Source: PNAI01 sp964575715
GTDB taxonomy: Bacteria; Pseudomonadota; Alphaproteobacteria; Rhizobiales; Xanthobacteraceae
DNA: 19,273 nucleotides
NCBI GenBank assembly: GCA_964575715.1
Contig: CAZNSG010000379.1
Location: 1-19,273, forward strand
Reading direction: 5' to 3'
Below are positions 1-6,735 of the stretch, piece after piece (position 1 is the stretch's first letter; every line of letters begins with the position of its first letter). A model generated the notes under the pieces. The model was given only the letters and a program-made list of their open reading frames with translations, was not told the origin of the DNA and searched no databases. The translations under genes were made by a program, and so were the position numbers.

Positions 1-549
1 CGACGAAGCATAAAGGCCGGTCCGGTATCCCTTTTCTGCGCGCACTTTCCATGCTGCCTCGATGTTGCCGAGCGCCCTTTCGAACAGCTTGCCCGATACC
101 GCCATGATCTGTTCGAATTGAGCCTGATCCGCAGCATTCACCGACCACTTGAGCGAGTCTAGCCCCGCCTTCATGCATGCTTCTACCGCTTCCGGGAATG
201 CCATCGATGCGTTCGAGGTGAGAAAGACGTATGGCATGCCGACTTCCGCTTTCAGGTGCTCGATGCAATCCACCAACAGGCGCGGGTTCATGAATGATTC
301 GCCGAGGTAGAAGACGCCGATCTCCTCGACGCCCGCCGTGCGCATTTCGCGGGTGATCCGCTTAAAAAGACCGAAATCCATGTCCCACCGCGGCTGCACC
401 TCCCGTGTGCGAAGCGCACAGAAGCCGCAGCGGTAGTTACAGCGTGGGGAAATTTCGATCTTGACGCTTCTGGGAGCGGGTAGCACAGCGTGAAGATAAC
501 CGGGAGGGATACGCGTGATGCTGTCGATGCGCTCGGTGATTAATGCCAT
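1..549 (-). CDS. Radical SAM enzyme, N-terminal part (gene runs off the window)
   Basis: The minus strand is open for 183 codons from an ATG at 549 to the window edge, so the C-terminus is missing. Residues 37-44 read CNYRCGFC, the CX3CX2C motif that binds the [4Fe-4S] cluster in radical SAM enzymes. It is preceded by a beta-1 strand (VKIEISPR, 29-36). FYLGESFMNP (80-89) supplies the GE motif that normally contacts the SAM amino group, and FLTSNASM further on fits the next strand of the barrel. The family cleaves SAM reductively to a 5'-deoxyadenosyl radical. The substrate cannot be told, because a C-terminal SPASM or other domain would lie outside the window. A perfect FNR/FixK palindrome sits about 60 bases upstream of the ATG, suggesting expression under low oxygen. 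No good Shine-Dalgarno is visible. Confidence 0.85.
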   Translation of the reverse strand, partial: MALITERIDSITRIPPGYLHAVLPAPRSVKIEISPRCNYRCGFCALRTREVQPRWDMDFGLFKRITREMRTAGVEEIGVFYLGESFMNPRLLVDCIEHLKAEVGMPYVFLTSNASMAFPEAVEACMKAGLDSLKWSVNAADQAQFEQIMAVSGKLFERALGNIEAAWKVRAEKGYRTGLYASS

Positions 550-860
550 GGGCTTCGAGAGCTTTCGTTGACTGAACTTCAAAAATTTACGCTTTCTAAG
601 GTCACTGCCTTGATCTAGATCAAGCCGTGTCTTCGGCCTGCACAAACGGCGCACGCTCGCCACCGAGGCGATCGAATGTTGTGTCGCCAAACGATCGGTT
701 TGGGTCAAAACCGACGTAGCTGTCAGAGCGCAATCGTCCGCTTTCACCAGGTGCCGACATGAGCTGCCGCCGAATTGGTTGATTATCGAAGGTATTTTGA
801 TTAGCAAATTGATTGGGAATAGCCCCCAGTTCCGCCGAATTGCGATCGCATGCGAGGATC
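550..860. other. Divergent intergenic region, about 310 bp
   Basis: This gap separates the minus-strand radical SAM gene from the plus-strand ThiE-like gene. Its one clear signal is the FNR/FixK palindrome at 609-624. The stretch 780-830 is AT-rich compared with its surroundings and is the likely place for the promoter of the ThiE-like operon, but no convincing -35/-10 pair was picked out. An 80-codon minus-strand reading frame (862-620) crosses the gap. It lacks a Shine-Dalgarno and its stop overlaps the operator, so it is not called as a gene. Confidence 0.5.
609..624 (-). promoter_or_regulatory. FNR/FixK-type operator (anaerobox) upstream of the radical SAM gene
   Basis: CTTGATCTAGATCAAG is a perfect 16-bp palindrome containing TTGAT-N4-ATCAA, the binding site of FNR/FixK/FnrN activators. 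On the minus strand a possible -10 element TAAATT lies at 589-584. A start near 575-577 would put the site centre (616.5) about 40-41.5 bases upstream, the class II activator position, with a leader of roughly 26 bases before the ATG at 549. Assignment to the minus-strand gene is inferred from this spacing; the plus-strand gene starts some 240 bases away. Confidence 0.75.
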
Positions 861-1520
861 ATGTCGAACCGGCCTCAACCATCGCCCAGGCGCCCGCGCC
901 CGCGCCTCTACCTGGTGACCCCGGCGGTCGAGGATGCGAAAAGCTTTGCTCCTGATCTCGCCGCCGCGCTCGATGCGGCCGATATCGCGGCGGTGCTGCT
1001 GAGGCTTGCGCCTGCCGACGAGCGCACGGCGATCAACCGCGTCAAGGCGCTCGCGCCCATCGTGCAGCGCAAGGACACGGCGCTGGTGCTCGACGGCAAC
1101 CTTGAGATCGTCGCGCGCGGCGGCGCGGACGGTGCGCATCTGAGCGGGATCGAGGCGTTCACCGGCGCGCTGGAGAGTCTCAAGCCAGCGCGCATCGCCG
1201 GCTGCGGCGGCCTGCACACGCGCCACGACGCCATGACTGCCGCCGAGCGCGGCGCCGATTACGTGCTGTTCGGCGAGCCGGACGCGCAAGGCCGGCGGCC
1301 GTCATTCGAGGCCATTGCCGAGCGCATTGCGTGGTGGGCGGAAGTGTTCGAAATTCCTTGCGCCGGATATGCCGCGAGCCGCGACGAGATCGCTCCGCTG
1401 GTTGCCGCGGGCGCAGACTTTGTAGCTGTTGGCGATTTCATCTGGGCGGATGCGCGCGGTGCGGCCGCCACCGTCGCCGATGCCGCAGAGCGCATGACGC
1501 CGGCGCAGGAGGTTGCATGA
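861..1520 (+). CDS. ThiE-fold protein (thiamine phosphate synthase-like, diverged active site)
   Basis: 219 residues from the ATG at 861. GAGG at 852-855 precedes it closely, and homologous proteins, as I recall them, begin the same way just before LYLVTP. An upstream in-frame ATG at 813 is the alternative. The family fold is visible in order: LYLVTP (16-21), the strand AVLLRL, VLDGNLEIVARGGADGAHLSG in the place of the ThiE NDR...DGVHLGQ segment, GADYVLFGEP, and GADFVAVGDFIW near the end. True ThiE joins HMP-PP to thiazole phosphate. Here the QxREK lysine is replaced (LLRLA), the NDR asparagine is changed and the GIGGI phosphate loop reads GYAAS, so thiamine phosphate synthase activity is doubtful. 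Its stop overlaps the ATG of the Sel1 gene (ATGA), so the two are translationally coupled. Database annotation will probably say thiamine phosphate synthase. Confidence 0.8.
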   Translation: MSNRPQPSPRRPRPRLYLVTPAVEDAKSFAPDLAAALDAADIAAVLLRLAPADERTAINRVKALAPIVQRKDTALVLDGNLEIVARGGADGAHLSGIEAFTGALESLKPARIAGCGGLHTRHDAMTAAERGADYVLFGEPDAQGRRPSFEAIAERIAWWAEVFEIPCAGYAASRDEIAPLVAAGADFVAVGDFIWADARGAAATVADAAERMTPAQEVA

Positions 1521-2476
1521 TATCCTCCCGCCGCACGCGGCAGATCGCGTATGCAATTCCCATCATGCTCGTCGCCTTGACGGCGTTCGCGCAAGCCGCG
1601 CCGGCGCCGCGCCCCAAGCCGACGGCGCCCGAGCCAGATGTTGCCTACGGCGCCTACCAGCGCGGGCTCTTTATCACCGCCTTCAACGAGGCGATGAAGC
1701 GCGTCAATGAGAAGAACGATCCCAAGGCGATGACGCTCCTGGGCGAGCTCCATGCCGAGGGCCTTGGCGTTGCGCGCAACGAAGTCACAGCGGCGGAATG
1801 GTACCGGCGCGCCGCCGAGCGCGGCGACCGCGAAGCGATGTTCGCGCTCGCGGTGTTCCGGATGACCGGCCGCGGCGGTCCGCGCAACGCCGAGGAGGCG
1901 GCCAGACTGTTCGCCGCCGCGGCCAAGCTCGGTCACGCAAGCTCGGCTTACAATCTCGGCCTGCTTTATCTCGAAGGCCAGCTTTTTCCACAGGACTTCG
2001 CCAAAGCGGCCGAGCTGTTCCGCGCCGCCGCCAATGCGGGCAATGCGGAAGCGCAATATGCGCTCGCAACCCTCTACATGGACGGCCGCGGCGTGCCGAA
2101 GGATCTGCGCGAGGCGGCGCGGCTGCTGGGCGCCGCGGCGCTGGCCCAGCATGTCGATGCCGAAGTCGAATATGCCATCGCGCTGTTCAACGGCACCGGC
2201 ATTGCCAAAAACGAAGCCGCCGCCGCTCCCTATCTGCGCCGGGCCGCGCATAGCGGCAACCCGGTTGGGCAAAGCCGCTTGGCATTCATGTACGCCACCG
2301 GCCGCGGCATTGCCGCCAATCCGGTACAGGCGGCGAAGTGGCACCTGGTGGCGAAGGCCGGCGGCAGCAGCGACCAGTTCCTGGAGGATTTCGTGCGCAA
2401 AATAAAGCCGGAGGATCGCACCGCCGCCGAGCAGGCCGCCAAGCCCTGGATCGCGGCGCTCGGCCGCCGGCCTTGA
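1517..2476 (+). CDS. Secreted Sel1-repeat (TPR-like) protein
   Basis: 319 residues from the ATG at 1517, which has a strong AGGAGG at 1507-1512 and overlaps the upstream stop codon. Residues 1-27 form a signal peptide (basic MISSRRTRQ, a hydrophobic core, AFAQA before the likely cut), followed by a Pro-rich linker. From about 69 to 284 there are six Sel1-like repeats of about 36 residues with the pattern A..LG.LY..G.GV..D...A...Y..AA..G. Such repeats form superhelical scaffolds for protein-protein contacts, and an exported version should act in the periplasm. No catalytic domain is seen. The binding partner is unknown. It is co-transcribed with the ThiE-like gene and followed by a terminator. 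Confidence 0.88.
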   Translation: MISSRRTRQIAYAIPIMLVALTAFAQAAPAPRPKPTAPEPDVAYGAYQRGLFITAFNEAMKRVNEKNDPKAMTLLGELHAEGLGVARNEVTAAEWYRRAAERGDREAMFALAVFRMTGRGGPRNAEEAARLFAAAAKLGHASSAYNLGLLYLEGQLFPQDFAKAAELFRAAANAGNAEAQYALATLYMDGRGVPKDLREAARLLGAAALAQHVDAEVEYAIALFNGTGIAKNEAAAAPYLRRAAHSGNPVGQSRLAFMYATGRGIAANPVQAAKWHLVAKAGGSSDQFLEDFVRKIKPEDRTAAEQAAKPWIAALGRRP

Positions 2477-2480
2477 CGGG

Positions 2481-2534
2481 GCTAGGGCCTTATGCGTTTT
2501 GGAAGAATCAAAGGCGGGCCCTAGCTTTTTGTTT
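2481..2534 (+). terminator. Rho-independent terminator after the ThiE-like/Sel1 operon
   Basis: GCTAGGGCC (2481-2489) pairs with GGCCCTAGC (2517-2525) across a 27-base loop. TTTTTGTTT follows at once. It lies 5 bases after the Sel1 stop codon, in the correct orientation. Confidence 0.7.
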
Positions 2535-2613
2535 GAGCATGATCTTTCTCGCCTCGCTGTCGCTCCGGCGCAGCGGGTCCGAAAACCGGTTCCCACTTTT
2601 CGGGATCATGCTC
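2535..2613. repeat. Intergenic palindromic repeat, copy 1
   Basis: The ends are an exact inverted pair, GAGCATGATC (2535-2544) and GATCATGCTC (2604-2613). Just inside the right end is the core AACCGGTTCCCACTTTTCGG (2584-2603). The same core, in the opposite orientation, opens the repeat at 7972, and a degraded version is found at 19017. This is an intergenic repeat of a type common in Bradyrhizobium-like genomes; here it sits between a terminator and efp. Confidence 0.8.
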
Positions 2614-2656
2614 TAGCGCCGGGGCAGATCACCCTCGCATAGGCAACGGATAATCT

Positions 2657-3223
2657 ATGGCGAAAATCAGCGGCAACGAAATCCGCCCCGGCATGGTCAT
2701 CGAGCACGAGGGCGCGCTATGGGCCGTGATCAAGACCATGGCGGTCAACCCCGGCACGGGACCGGCGTATAATCAGGTCGTACTCAAGAACCTCATCGAC
2801 GGCCGCAAGCTCAACAGCCGCTTTGGCTCCGACCATCGGGTCGAGGAAACCCATCTGGAGCGCCGTGCGTTCCAGTTCCTCTACCGGCAGGGCGATCAAC
2901 TCGTGTTCATGGACACCGCCAACTACGATCAGATCGAGATCAGCGAGGACTTCGTCGGCGAGCGCTCAGCCTTCCTGCAGGACGGCATGACGGTGAACCT
3001 GCAGATGCATCAGGAGCGCCCGATCGGCATCAAGCTGCCCGAGCATGTGGTGCTCGAAGTGATCGAGGCCGATGCGGTGATCAAGGGCCAGACCGCGGCG
3101 CCTTCTTACAAGGCGGCAAAACTGGAGAACGGCTTGCGCCTGATGGTGCCGCCGTTCATCTCCGTTGGCGAAAAGGTCGTGGTCGACACCAACGAAGTCA
3201 CCTATGTGAGACGGGCGGAGTAA
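2657..3223 (+). CDS. efp: Translation elongation factor P (Lys-less loop, Thr34)
   Basis: 188 residues, the normal length for EF-P. EF-P binds the ribosome next to the P site and relieves stalling at polyproline stretches. Visible landmarks are the KOW-like N-domain (NEIRPGMVIEHEGALWAVIKT, given here only as residues 7-27), the beta-3/beta-4 loop (31-36), YDQIEIS in domain II, and the C-terminal OB part with VKGQTA-like IKGQTAAPSYK and PPFISVGEKVVVDT. The loop reads NPGTGP: position 34, where most EF-Ps carry the modified lysine (KPGKG), is Thr, so EpmA-type lysylation is impossible. The codons at 2747-2764 are unambiguous. The start ATG lacks a strong Shine-Dalgarno. It appears to have its own promoter, since a terminator precedes it. 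No modification enzyme is present in the window. Confidence 0.96.
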   Translation: MAKISGNEIRPGMVIEHEGALWAVIKTMAVNPGTGPAYNQVVLKNLIDGRKLNSRFGSDHRVEETHLERRAFQFLYRQGDQLVFMDTANYDQIEISEDFVGERSAFLQDGMTVNLQMHQERPIGIKLPEHVVLEVIEADAVIKGQTAAPSYKAAKLENGLRLMVPPFISVGEKVVVDTNEVTYVRRAE

Positions 3224-3269
3224 CGGTTTTTTAGAATCCCTCGCATCGAAGCGCGGGATGAAGGATAAG

Positions 3270-4067
3270 ATGCACCAATCCGCCCTGCTCAATGTCATGA
3301 TCGCCGCCGCACGCAAGGCGGCGCGCACGCTCAAGCGCGACTTCGGCGAGGTCGAGCATTTGCAGGTCTCGCTCAAGGGGCCGGCGAATTTCGTCACCGC
3401 CGCCGACCGCCGCGCCGAAGAAATCCTGCGCGCCGAACTTGCCAGGGTACGGCCCGGCTATGGTTTTCTCGGCGAGGAAGGCGGGCGTCACGAGGGCAGC
3501 GACAAGTCCAATATGTGGATCGTCGACCCGCTCGACGGCACGACCAATTTCCTGCACAGCATTCCCCACTTCGCCATCTCGATCGCGCTTGAGCGCTCCG
3601 GCACGGTCGTCGCCGGCGTGATCTACAATCCGGCGAATGACGAACTCTACACCTCCGAGCGCGGCAAGGGCGCGTTCCTCAACGACAGACGGTTGCGGGT
3701 GGCGGCGCGCAAGCAGCTCGCGGACGCAGTGGTGGCCTGTGGATTGCCGCATTACGGCAGGGGCGATCTGGCGCTCGGCCGAAAGGAAATTGCCGCGGTG
3801 CAGGAGAAGGTCGCGGGCCTGCGCCGGTTCGGGGCGGCCGCGCTCGATCTTGCTTTCGTCGCTGCCGGGCGTTTCGATGCCTATTGGGAGCGCAATCTGT
3901 CACCCTGGGACATGGCGGCAGGCCTATTATTTGTGCGCGAGGCCGGCGGATTCGTCACCGACCTCGACGGCGGCGACGCCATGTACGCAAAAGGCCATAT
4001 TGTCGCCGGAAACGAGCCGATGCATGGCCAGTTACGAGCCCTGCTCAAGGCGGCGAGCGATAAATAG
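3270..4067 (+). CDS. Inositol monophosphatase family protein (SuhB-like)
   Basis: 265 residues from the ATG at 3270, which has AAGGA at 3261-3265 just upstream. An in-frame ATG at 3258 would add four residues but has no Shine-Dalgarno. The metal-binding and catalytic motifs of the Mg-dependent, Li-sensitive phosphatase family are complete: GEEGG (68-72), DPLDGTTNF (86-94) and PWDMAAG (212-218). Members hydrolyse inositol-1-phosphate or related sugar and nucleotide phosphates; in E. coli, SuhB also takes part in rRNA antitermination. The exact substrate cannot be read from the sequence. It lies 46 bases after efp in the same direction and may be read through from it. Confidence 0.93.
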   Translation: MHQSALLNVMIAAARKAARTLKRDFGEVEHLQVSLKGPANFVTAADRRAEEILRAELARVRPGYGFLGEEGGRHEGSDKSNMWIVDPLDGTTNFLHSIPHFAISIALERSGTVVAGVIYNPANDELYTSERGKGAFLNDRRLRVAARKQLADAVVACGLPHYGRGDLALGRKEIAAVQEKVAGLRRFGAAALDLAFVAAGRFDAYWERNLSPWDMAAGLLFVREAGGFVTDLDGGDAMYAKGHIVAGNEPMHGQLRALLKAASDK

Positions 4068-4191
4068 TGGAATTAATAGTGGACCGGCGGGTGTTCTGGC
4101 ATGCTATCCAACGATTCGTGTAGTTTTGCGAATGGCTTAACGCGAGGAATTATCGCCTAGCCAGCGCCATATTGAGGCAGCAGTTTTGGCC

Positions 4192-5193
4192 ATGAACAGA
4201 TTGATGATGGCGCAAGATCTTGATCCCTTCAAACTGTCCTCCCCCCGGATTTTTCTGGTGCGGATATCGGTATTTCTGATTCTGTGCGCGCTGATCGTCA
4301 TTGTCATCCACCAGCAGATCTGGGTGGCATTCCTGGCCAATCCACCGCTCAATGCACTTATTATCGGCGTGCTGTTGATCGGCATTCTCTTTTCATACCG
4401 CCAAGTCATCCGGCTGTTTCCGGAAGTGGCCTGGGTCAACGGTTTTCGGCTCGCCGATCCCGGCATTGCGGTCGAGCGGTCGCCGGTGCTGCTGGCGCCG
4501 ATGGCGGCAATCCTCGGCGATCGCATCGGACGTATGGCGATCTCGTCATTGACCATGCGCAGCATTCTCGATTCGATCACGATCCGGCTCGATGAGGCGC
4601 GCGACATGTCGCGCTACATGACCGGGCTTTTGATCTTCCTGGGACTGCTCGGAACGTTCTGGGGTCTGATCGAAACCGTCAGCTCGGTCGGCGGCGTGGT
4701 GCAAAATCTGCGCGTGGGCGGCGATGCCGGCGCTGTCTTCGAAACGCTGAAAGAGGGACTCGCGGCACCGCTCGCCGGCATGGGCATCTCGTTCTCGTCC
4801 TCGCTGTTCGGTCTGGCGGGCTCGCTGGTGCTCGGCTTTCTCGATCTGCAGACGAGCCAGGCGCAGAACCGCTTCCATACCGATCTGGAAGACTGGCTCG
4901 CAACCACGGTGAGCGAGTTTGGCGGCCATGCCGAGCACGGCGCAGCGGGCGGACCAAACATTTCCGGCGAGATCAAGGTCGCGATCGAGCGCCTGCGCGA
5001 GGCGATCACGGAATCCGGTTCGAGCCGGGCCACCAATGCCATGGCCAATCTCGCCGAGGCGATCCAGGGACTGGTCCATCATATGCGGACCGAGCAGCAG
5101 ATGATCCGCGATTGGGCCGAGTCGCAGGCCGAGCAGCACCGCGAGGTCCGCCGCCTGCTCGAACATATTTCGCGCGAAAGTGTAGACAGGTAG
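4192..5193 (+). CDS. MotA/TolQ/ExbB-type proton channel protein
   Basis: 333 residues from the ATG at 4192. A TTG at 4186 lies 8 bases after GAGG (4174-4177) and may be the real start, adding two residues. Predicted membrane segments are at about 20-40, 53-70, 142-163 and 195-220. The last two carry the family signature: LLGTFWGLIETVSSVGG (152-168) and GLAAPLAGMGISFSSSLFG (189-207). The C-terminal 100 residues are hydrophilic and probably helical. Such proteins form a pentameric inner-membrane channel around two copies of a single-pass partner and turn ion flow into mechanical work in the envelope. The partner is the next gene, 7 bases downstream. No flagellar genes are nearby, so a flagellar role is unlikely. 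The extended helical tail differs from short ExbB or TolQ proteins. Confidence 0.9.
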   Translation: MNRLMMAQDLDPFKLSSPRIFLVRISVFLILCALIVIVIHQQIWVAFLANPPLNALIIGVLLIGILFSYRQVIRLFPEVAWVNGFRLADPGIAVERSPVLLAPMAAILGDRIGRMAISSLTMRSILDSITIRLDEARDMSRYMTGLLIFLGLLGTFWGLIETVSSVGGVVQNLRVGGDAGAVFETLKEGLAAPLAGMGISFSSSLFGLAGSLVLGFLDLQTSQAQNRFHTDLEDWLATTVSEFGGHAEHGAAGGPNISGEIKVAIERLREAITESGSSRATNAMANLAEAIQGLVHHMRTEQQMIRDWAESQAEQHREVRRLLEHISRESVDR

Positions 5194-5200
5194 GTTGCCG

Positions 5201-6226
5201 ATGGCTCTCAGCCGCACCCGCCGCGAGCGCGGTGTCGATTACTGGCCCGGATTCGTCGATGCGCTCTCGACGCTGGTCCTCGGCATCATCTTCCTGCTCA
5301 CCGTGTTCGTCATCGTGCAGTTTTATCTCTCGCAGGAAATGACGAGCAAGGATACCGCCCTGCAGCGGCTCAACACGCGCATCGCGCAGCTGGTCGAAAT
5401 CCTCTCCTTGGAGCAGGCCGGAAAATTGACGTTGGAAGAGCAGATGGTGCAGATGCGCGCGAGTCTCGCCGCCACGCAAGGCGAGCGCGACCGCTACAAG
5501 AGCCTGTACGAGGACCTGGGCAGCGGATCGGCAACCGCCCAGGGCAAGTTGACCGAACTCGCCGGCCAGCTCGACGCGGAAAAGCAGCTTTCGCTGCGCG
5601 CGCTCGCGCAGATCGAGGTCCTCAACCAGCAGATCGCGGCGCTCCGCCGCCAGCTCAATGCGATTGAGGCCGCGCTCGAAGCCTCCGAGGGGCGCGACCG
5701 GGACTCACAGACCCGCATTCTCGATCTCGGGGCACGGCTCAATCTGGCGCTGGCGCAGCGCGTGCAGGAACTTACGCGCTACCGCTCCGATTTCTTTGGA
5801 CGGCTAAGCGCCATTCTGGGCAAACGGCCGGATATCCGCGTGGTCGGAGACCGCTTTGTTTTCCCGTCGGAAGTGTTCTTCGACACCGGCCAGGCGGTGC
5901 TCAAGCCGGAAGGCCGCAGCGAGATCGATCAGATCGCGGCCGCGCTCGCCGAACTCGAGCAGCAGATTCCATCGGAGATCGCCTGGGTGCTGCGCGTCGA
6001 CGGACATACCGACGTGCGGCCGGTGTCGGGCGCTACCTTCAAGTCGAATTGGGAGCTCTCCGCGGCGCGCGCGATCTCGGTGGTGCAATATCTCATCAGC
6101 AAGGGCATTTCGCCGCATCGGCTGGTCGCCGCCGGTTTCGGCGAGTTTCAGCCGATCGATGCCGGCAGCACGGAAGAAGCCTATAATCGCAATCGCCGCA
6201 TCGAGCTCAAGCTGACCGAGCGGTAG
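5201..6226 (+). CDS. OmpA/MotB-like peptidoglycan-binding stator partner
   Basis: 341 residues from the ATG at 5201, with AGG at 5192-5194. A TTG at 5195 is less likely. There is a short cytoplasmic N-terminus, one membrane helix (about 17-43) that starts GFVDALSTLVLG, and Asp20 in the position of the proton-carrying Asp of MotB (Asp32 in E. coli). A long coiled coil rich in Glu, Gln and Leu follows (about 50-190). The OmpA-C/MotB peptidoglycan-binding domain runs from about 215 to 341, with FFDTG, DGHTD (267-271), NWELSAARA (283-291) and NRRIE (331-335). It should anchor the upstream ExbB-like channel to the cell wall. The two genes are one operon. A GC-rich hairpin follows at 6276. Confidence 0.92.
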   Translation: MALSRTRRERGVDYWPGFVDALSTLVLGIIFLLTVFVIVQFYLSQEMTSKDTALQRLNTRIAQLVEILSLEQAGKLTLEEQMVQMRASLAATQGERDRYKSLYEDLGSGSATAQGKLTELAGQLDAEKQLSLRALAQIEVLNQQIAALRRQLNAIEAALEASEGRDRDSQTRILDLGARLNLALAQRVQELTRYRSDFFGRLSAILGKRPDIRVVGDRFVFPSEVFFDTGQAVLKPEGRSEIDQIAAALAELEQQIPSEIAWVLRVDGHTDVRPVSGATFKSNWELSAARAISVVQYLISKGISPHRLVAAGFGEFQPIDAGSTEEAYNRNRRIELKLTER

Positions 6227-6275
6227 AGTCTGATCCATTGAGAGTGAAGCGGCTGCCGCGCCAGCAGCCTGCTCC

Positions 6276-6297
6276 CTCTCCCCGCTTGCGGGGAGAG
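6276..6297 (+). terminator. GC-rich hairpin after the OmpA-like gene
   Basis: CTCTCCCCGC and GCGGGGAGAG form a 10-bp stem with a TT loop (the last pair is probably open). There is no T-tract, so it may be a member of the common CTCTCCCCGC-type intergenic repeat of rhizobial genomes that also stops or protects the transcript, not a classical terminator. Confidence 0.45.
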
Positions 6298-6428
6298 ATG
6301 AAGTGAGTATGCGGCGCTGTCTGATACCAACGGTGTTAAGTTATGACCGTCATCCTGAGGTGGCCGCCATAAGCGCGTTAACGCGCGTCTTCGACGCGCT
6401 ATGGCGGCCCTCGAAGGATGAACGGCCG

Positions 6429-6490
6429 CCGATCTTGGGTTTACCCGAGATCGGCATTTTAAGTGCGCAAGTCGGCTATAGCCGACTTGC
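6429..6490. repeat. Two-hairpin repeat unit, copy 1
   Basis: Hairpin A (6429-6454) has arms CCGATCTTGGGT and ACCCGAGATCGG with one G-T wobble. After 12 bases comes hairpin B (6467-6490), a perfect palindrome with half-site GCAAGTCGGCTA. The unit recurs at 6505-6565 and, reversed, at 19127-19188. Confidence 0.8.
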
Positions 6491-6504
6491 GATGCCGTCG
6501 CCCA

Positions 6505-6565
6505 CCGATCTCGGGTTTACCCGAGATTGGAATTTGGATGCGCAAGTCGGCCAAGGCCGACTTGC
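6505..6565. repeat. Two-hairpin repeat unit, copy 2
   Basis: Hairpin A (6505-6530) has arms CCGATCTCGGG and CCCGAGATTGG. After 11 bases comes hairpin B (6542-6565) with arms GCAAGTCGGCC and GGCCGACTTGC. Relative to copy 1, a T-A pair near the hairpin B tip has become C-G, so pairing is kept. Confidence 0.8.
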
Positions 6566-6735
6566 GGTGGCTCGCGGAGTTTACCATCGGGCCGGCCAAA
6601 GGCCGGACCCGTTGGCTCGCACCTCAGGGTGACGGAGATGAGTCAGTGATTGCTGCCGCTGGTATGATTCAATAATGCTGAACTAAATTCTAACAGGCTT
6701 CGTTGCTTCAATAGAAAGCCAACCGGTGAGGCCGG

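Larger units (their letters stand above)
6347..6635. repeat. Compound nest of palindromes filling the 6227-6735 gap
   Basis: This non-coding stretch is almost wholly palindromes. Outer arms CCGTCATCCTGAGGT (6347-6361) and ACCTCAGGGTGACGG (6621-6635) match in 14 of 15 bases. Inside, GGCCGCCAT (6362-6370) pairs with ATGGCGGCC (6401-6409), with AGCGCGT/ACGCGCT nested within, followed by CTCGAAGGATG. Then come two copies of a two-hairpin unit (6429-6490 and 6505-6565) and a GGCCGG hairpin (6589-6610). A related element with the same two hairpins is at 19106-19206. The rest of the gap (6227-6275, 6298-6346, 6636-6735) shows no gene. Confidence 0.8.

Noticed and set aside
620..862. 80-codon minus-strand frame upstream of the radical SAM gene
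   Set aside because: The translation looks protein-like (YVGFDPNRSFGD), but there is no Shine-Dalgarno at either possible start, it overlaps the start of the ThiE-like gene, and its stop lies in the FNR/FixK operator. A homolog search would settle it.
1259..2596. 445-codon minus-strand frame opposite the ThiE-like and Sel1 genes
   Set aside because: Shadow frame caused by high GC; it is antisense to two genes with clear family motifs and Shine-Dalgarno sites.
4192..6226. Zorya anti-phage system (ZorAB-like pair)
   Set aside because: The channel and OmpA pair fits in outline, but no helicase or ZorC-like gene is adjacent and the neighbours are housekeeping genes.
6347..6635. CRISPR-like array
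   Set aside because: The repeats are alternating palindromes of two kinds at irregular spacing, with no unique spacers of constant length and no cas gene.
6303..6675. Short plus-strand frames in the repeat nest
   Set aside because: They repeat the same peptide (GLPEIGI) because they translate the hairpin units; they are non-coding repeats.
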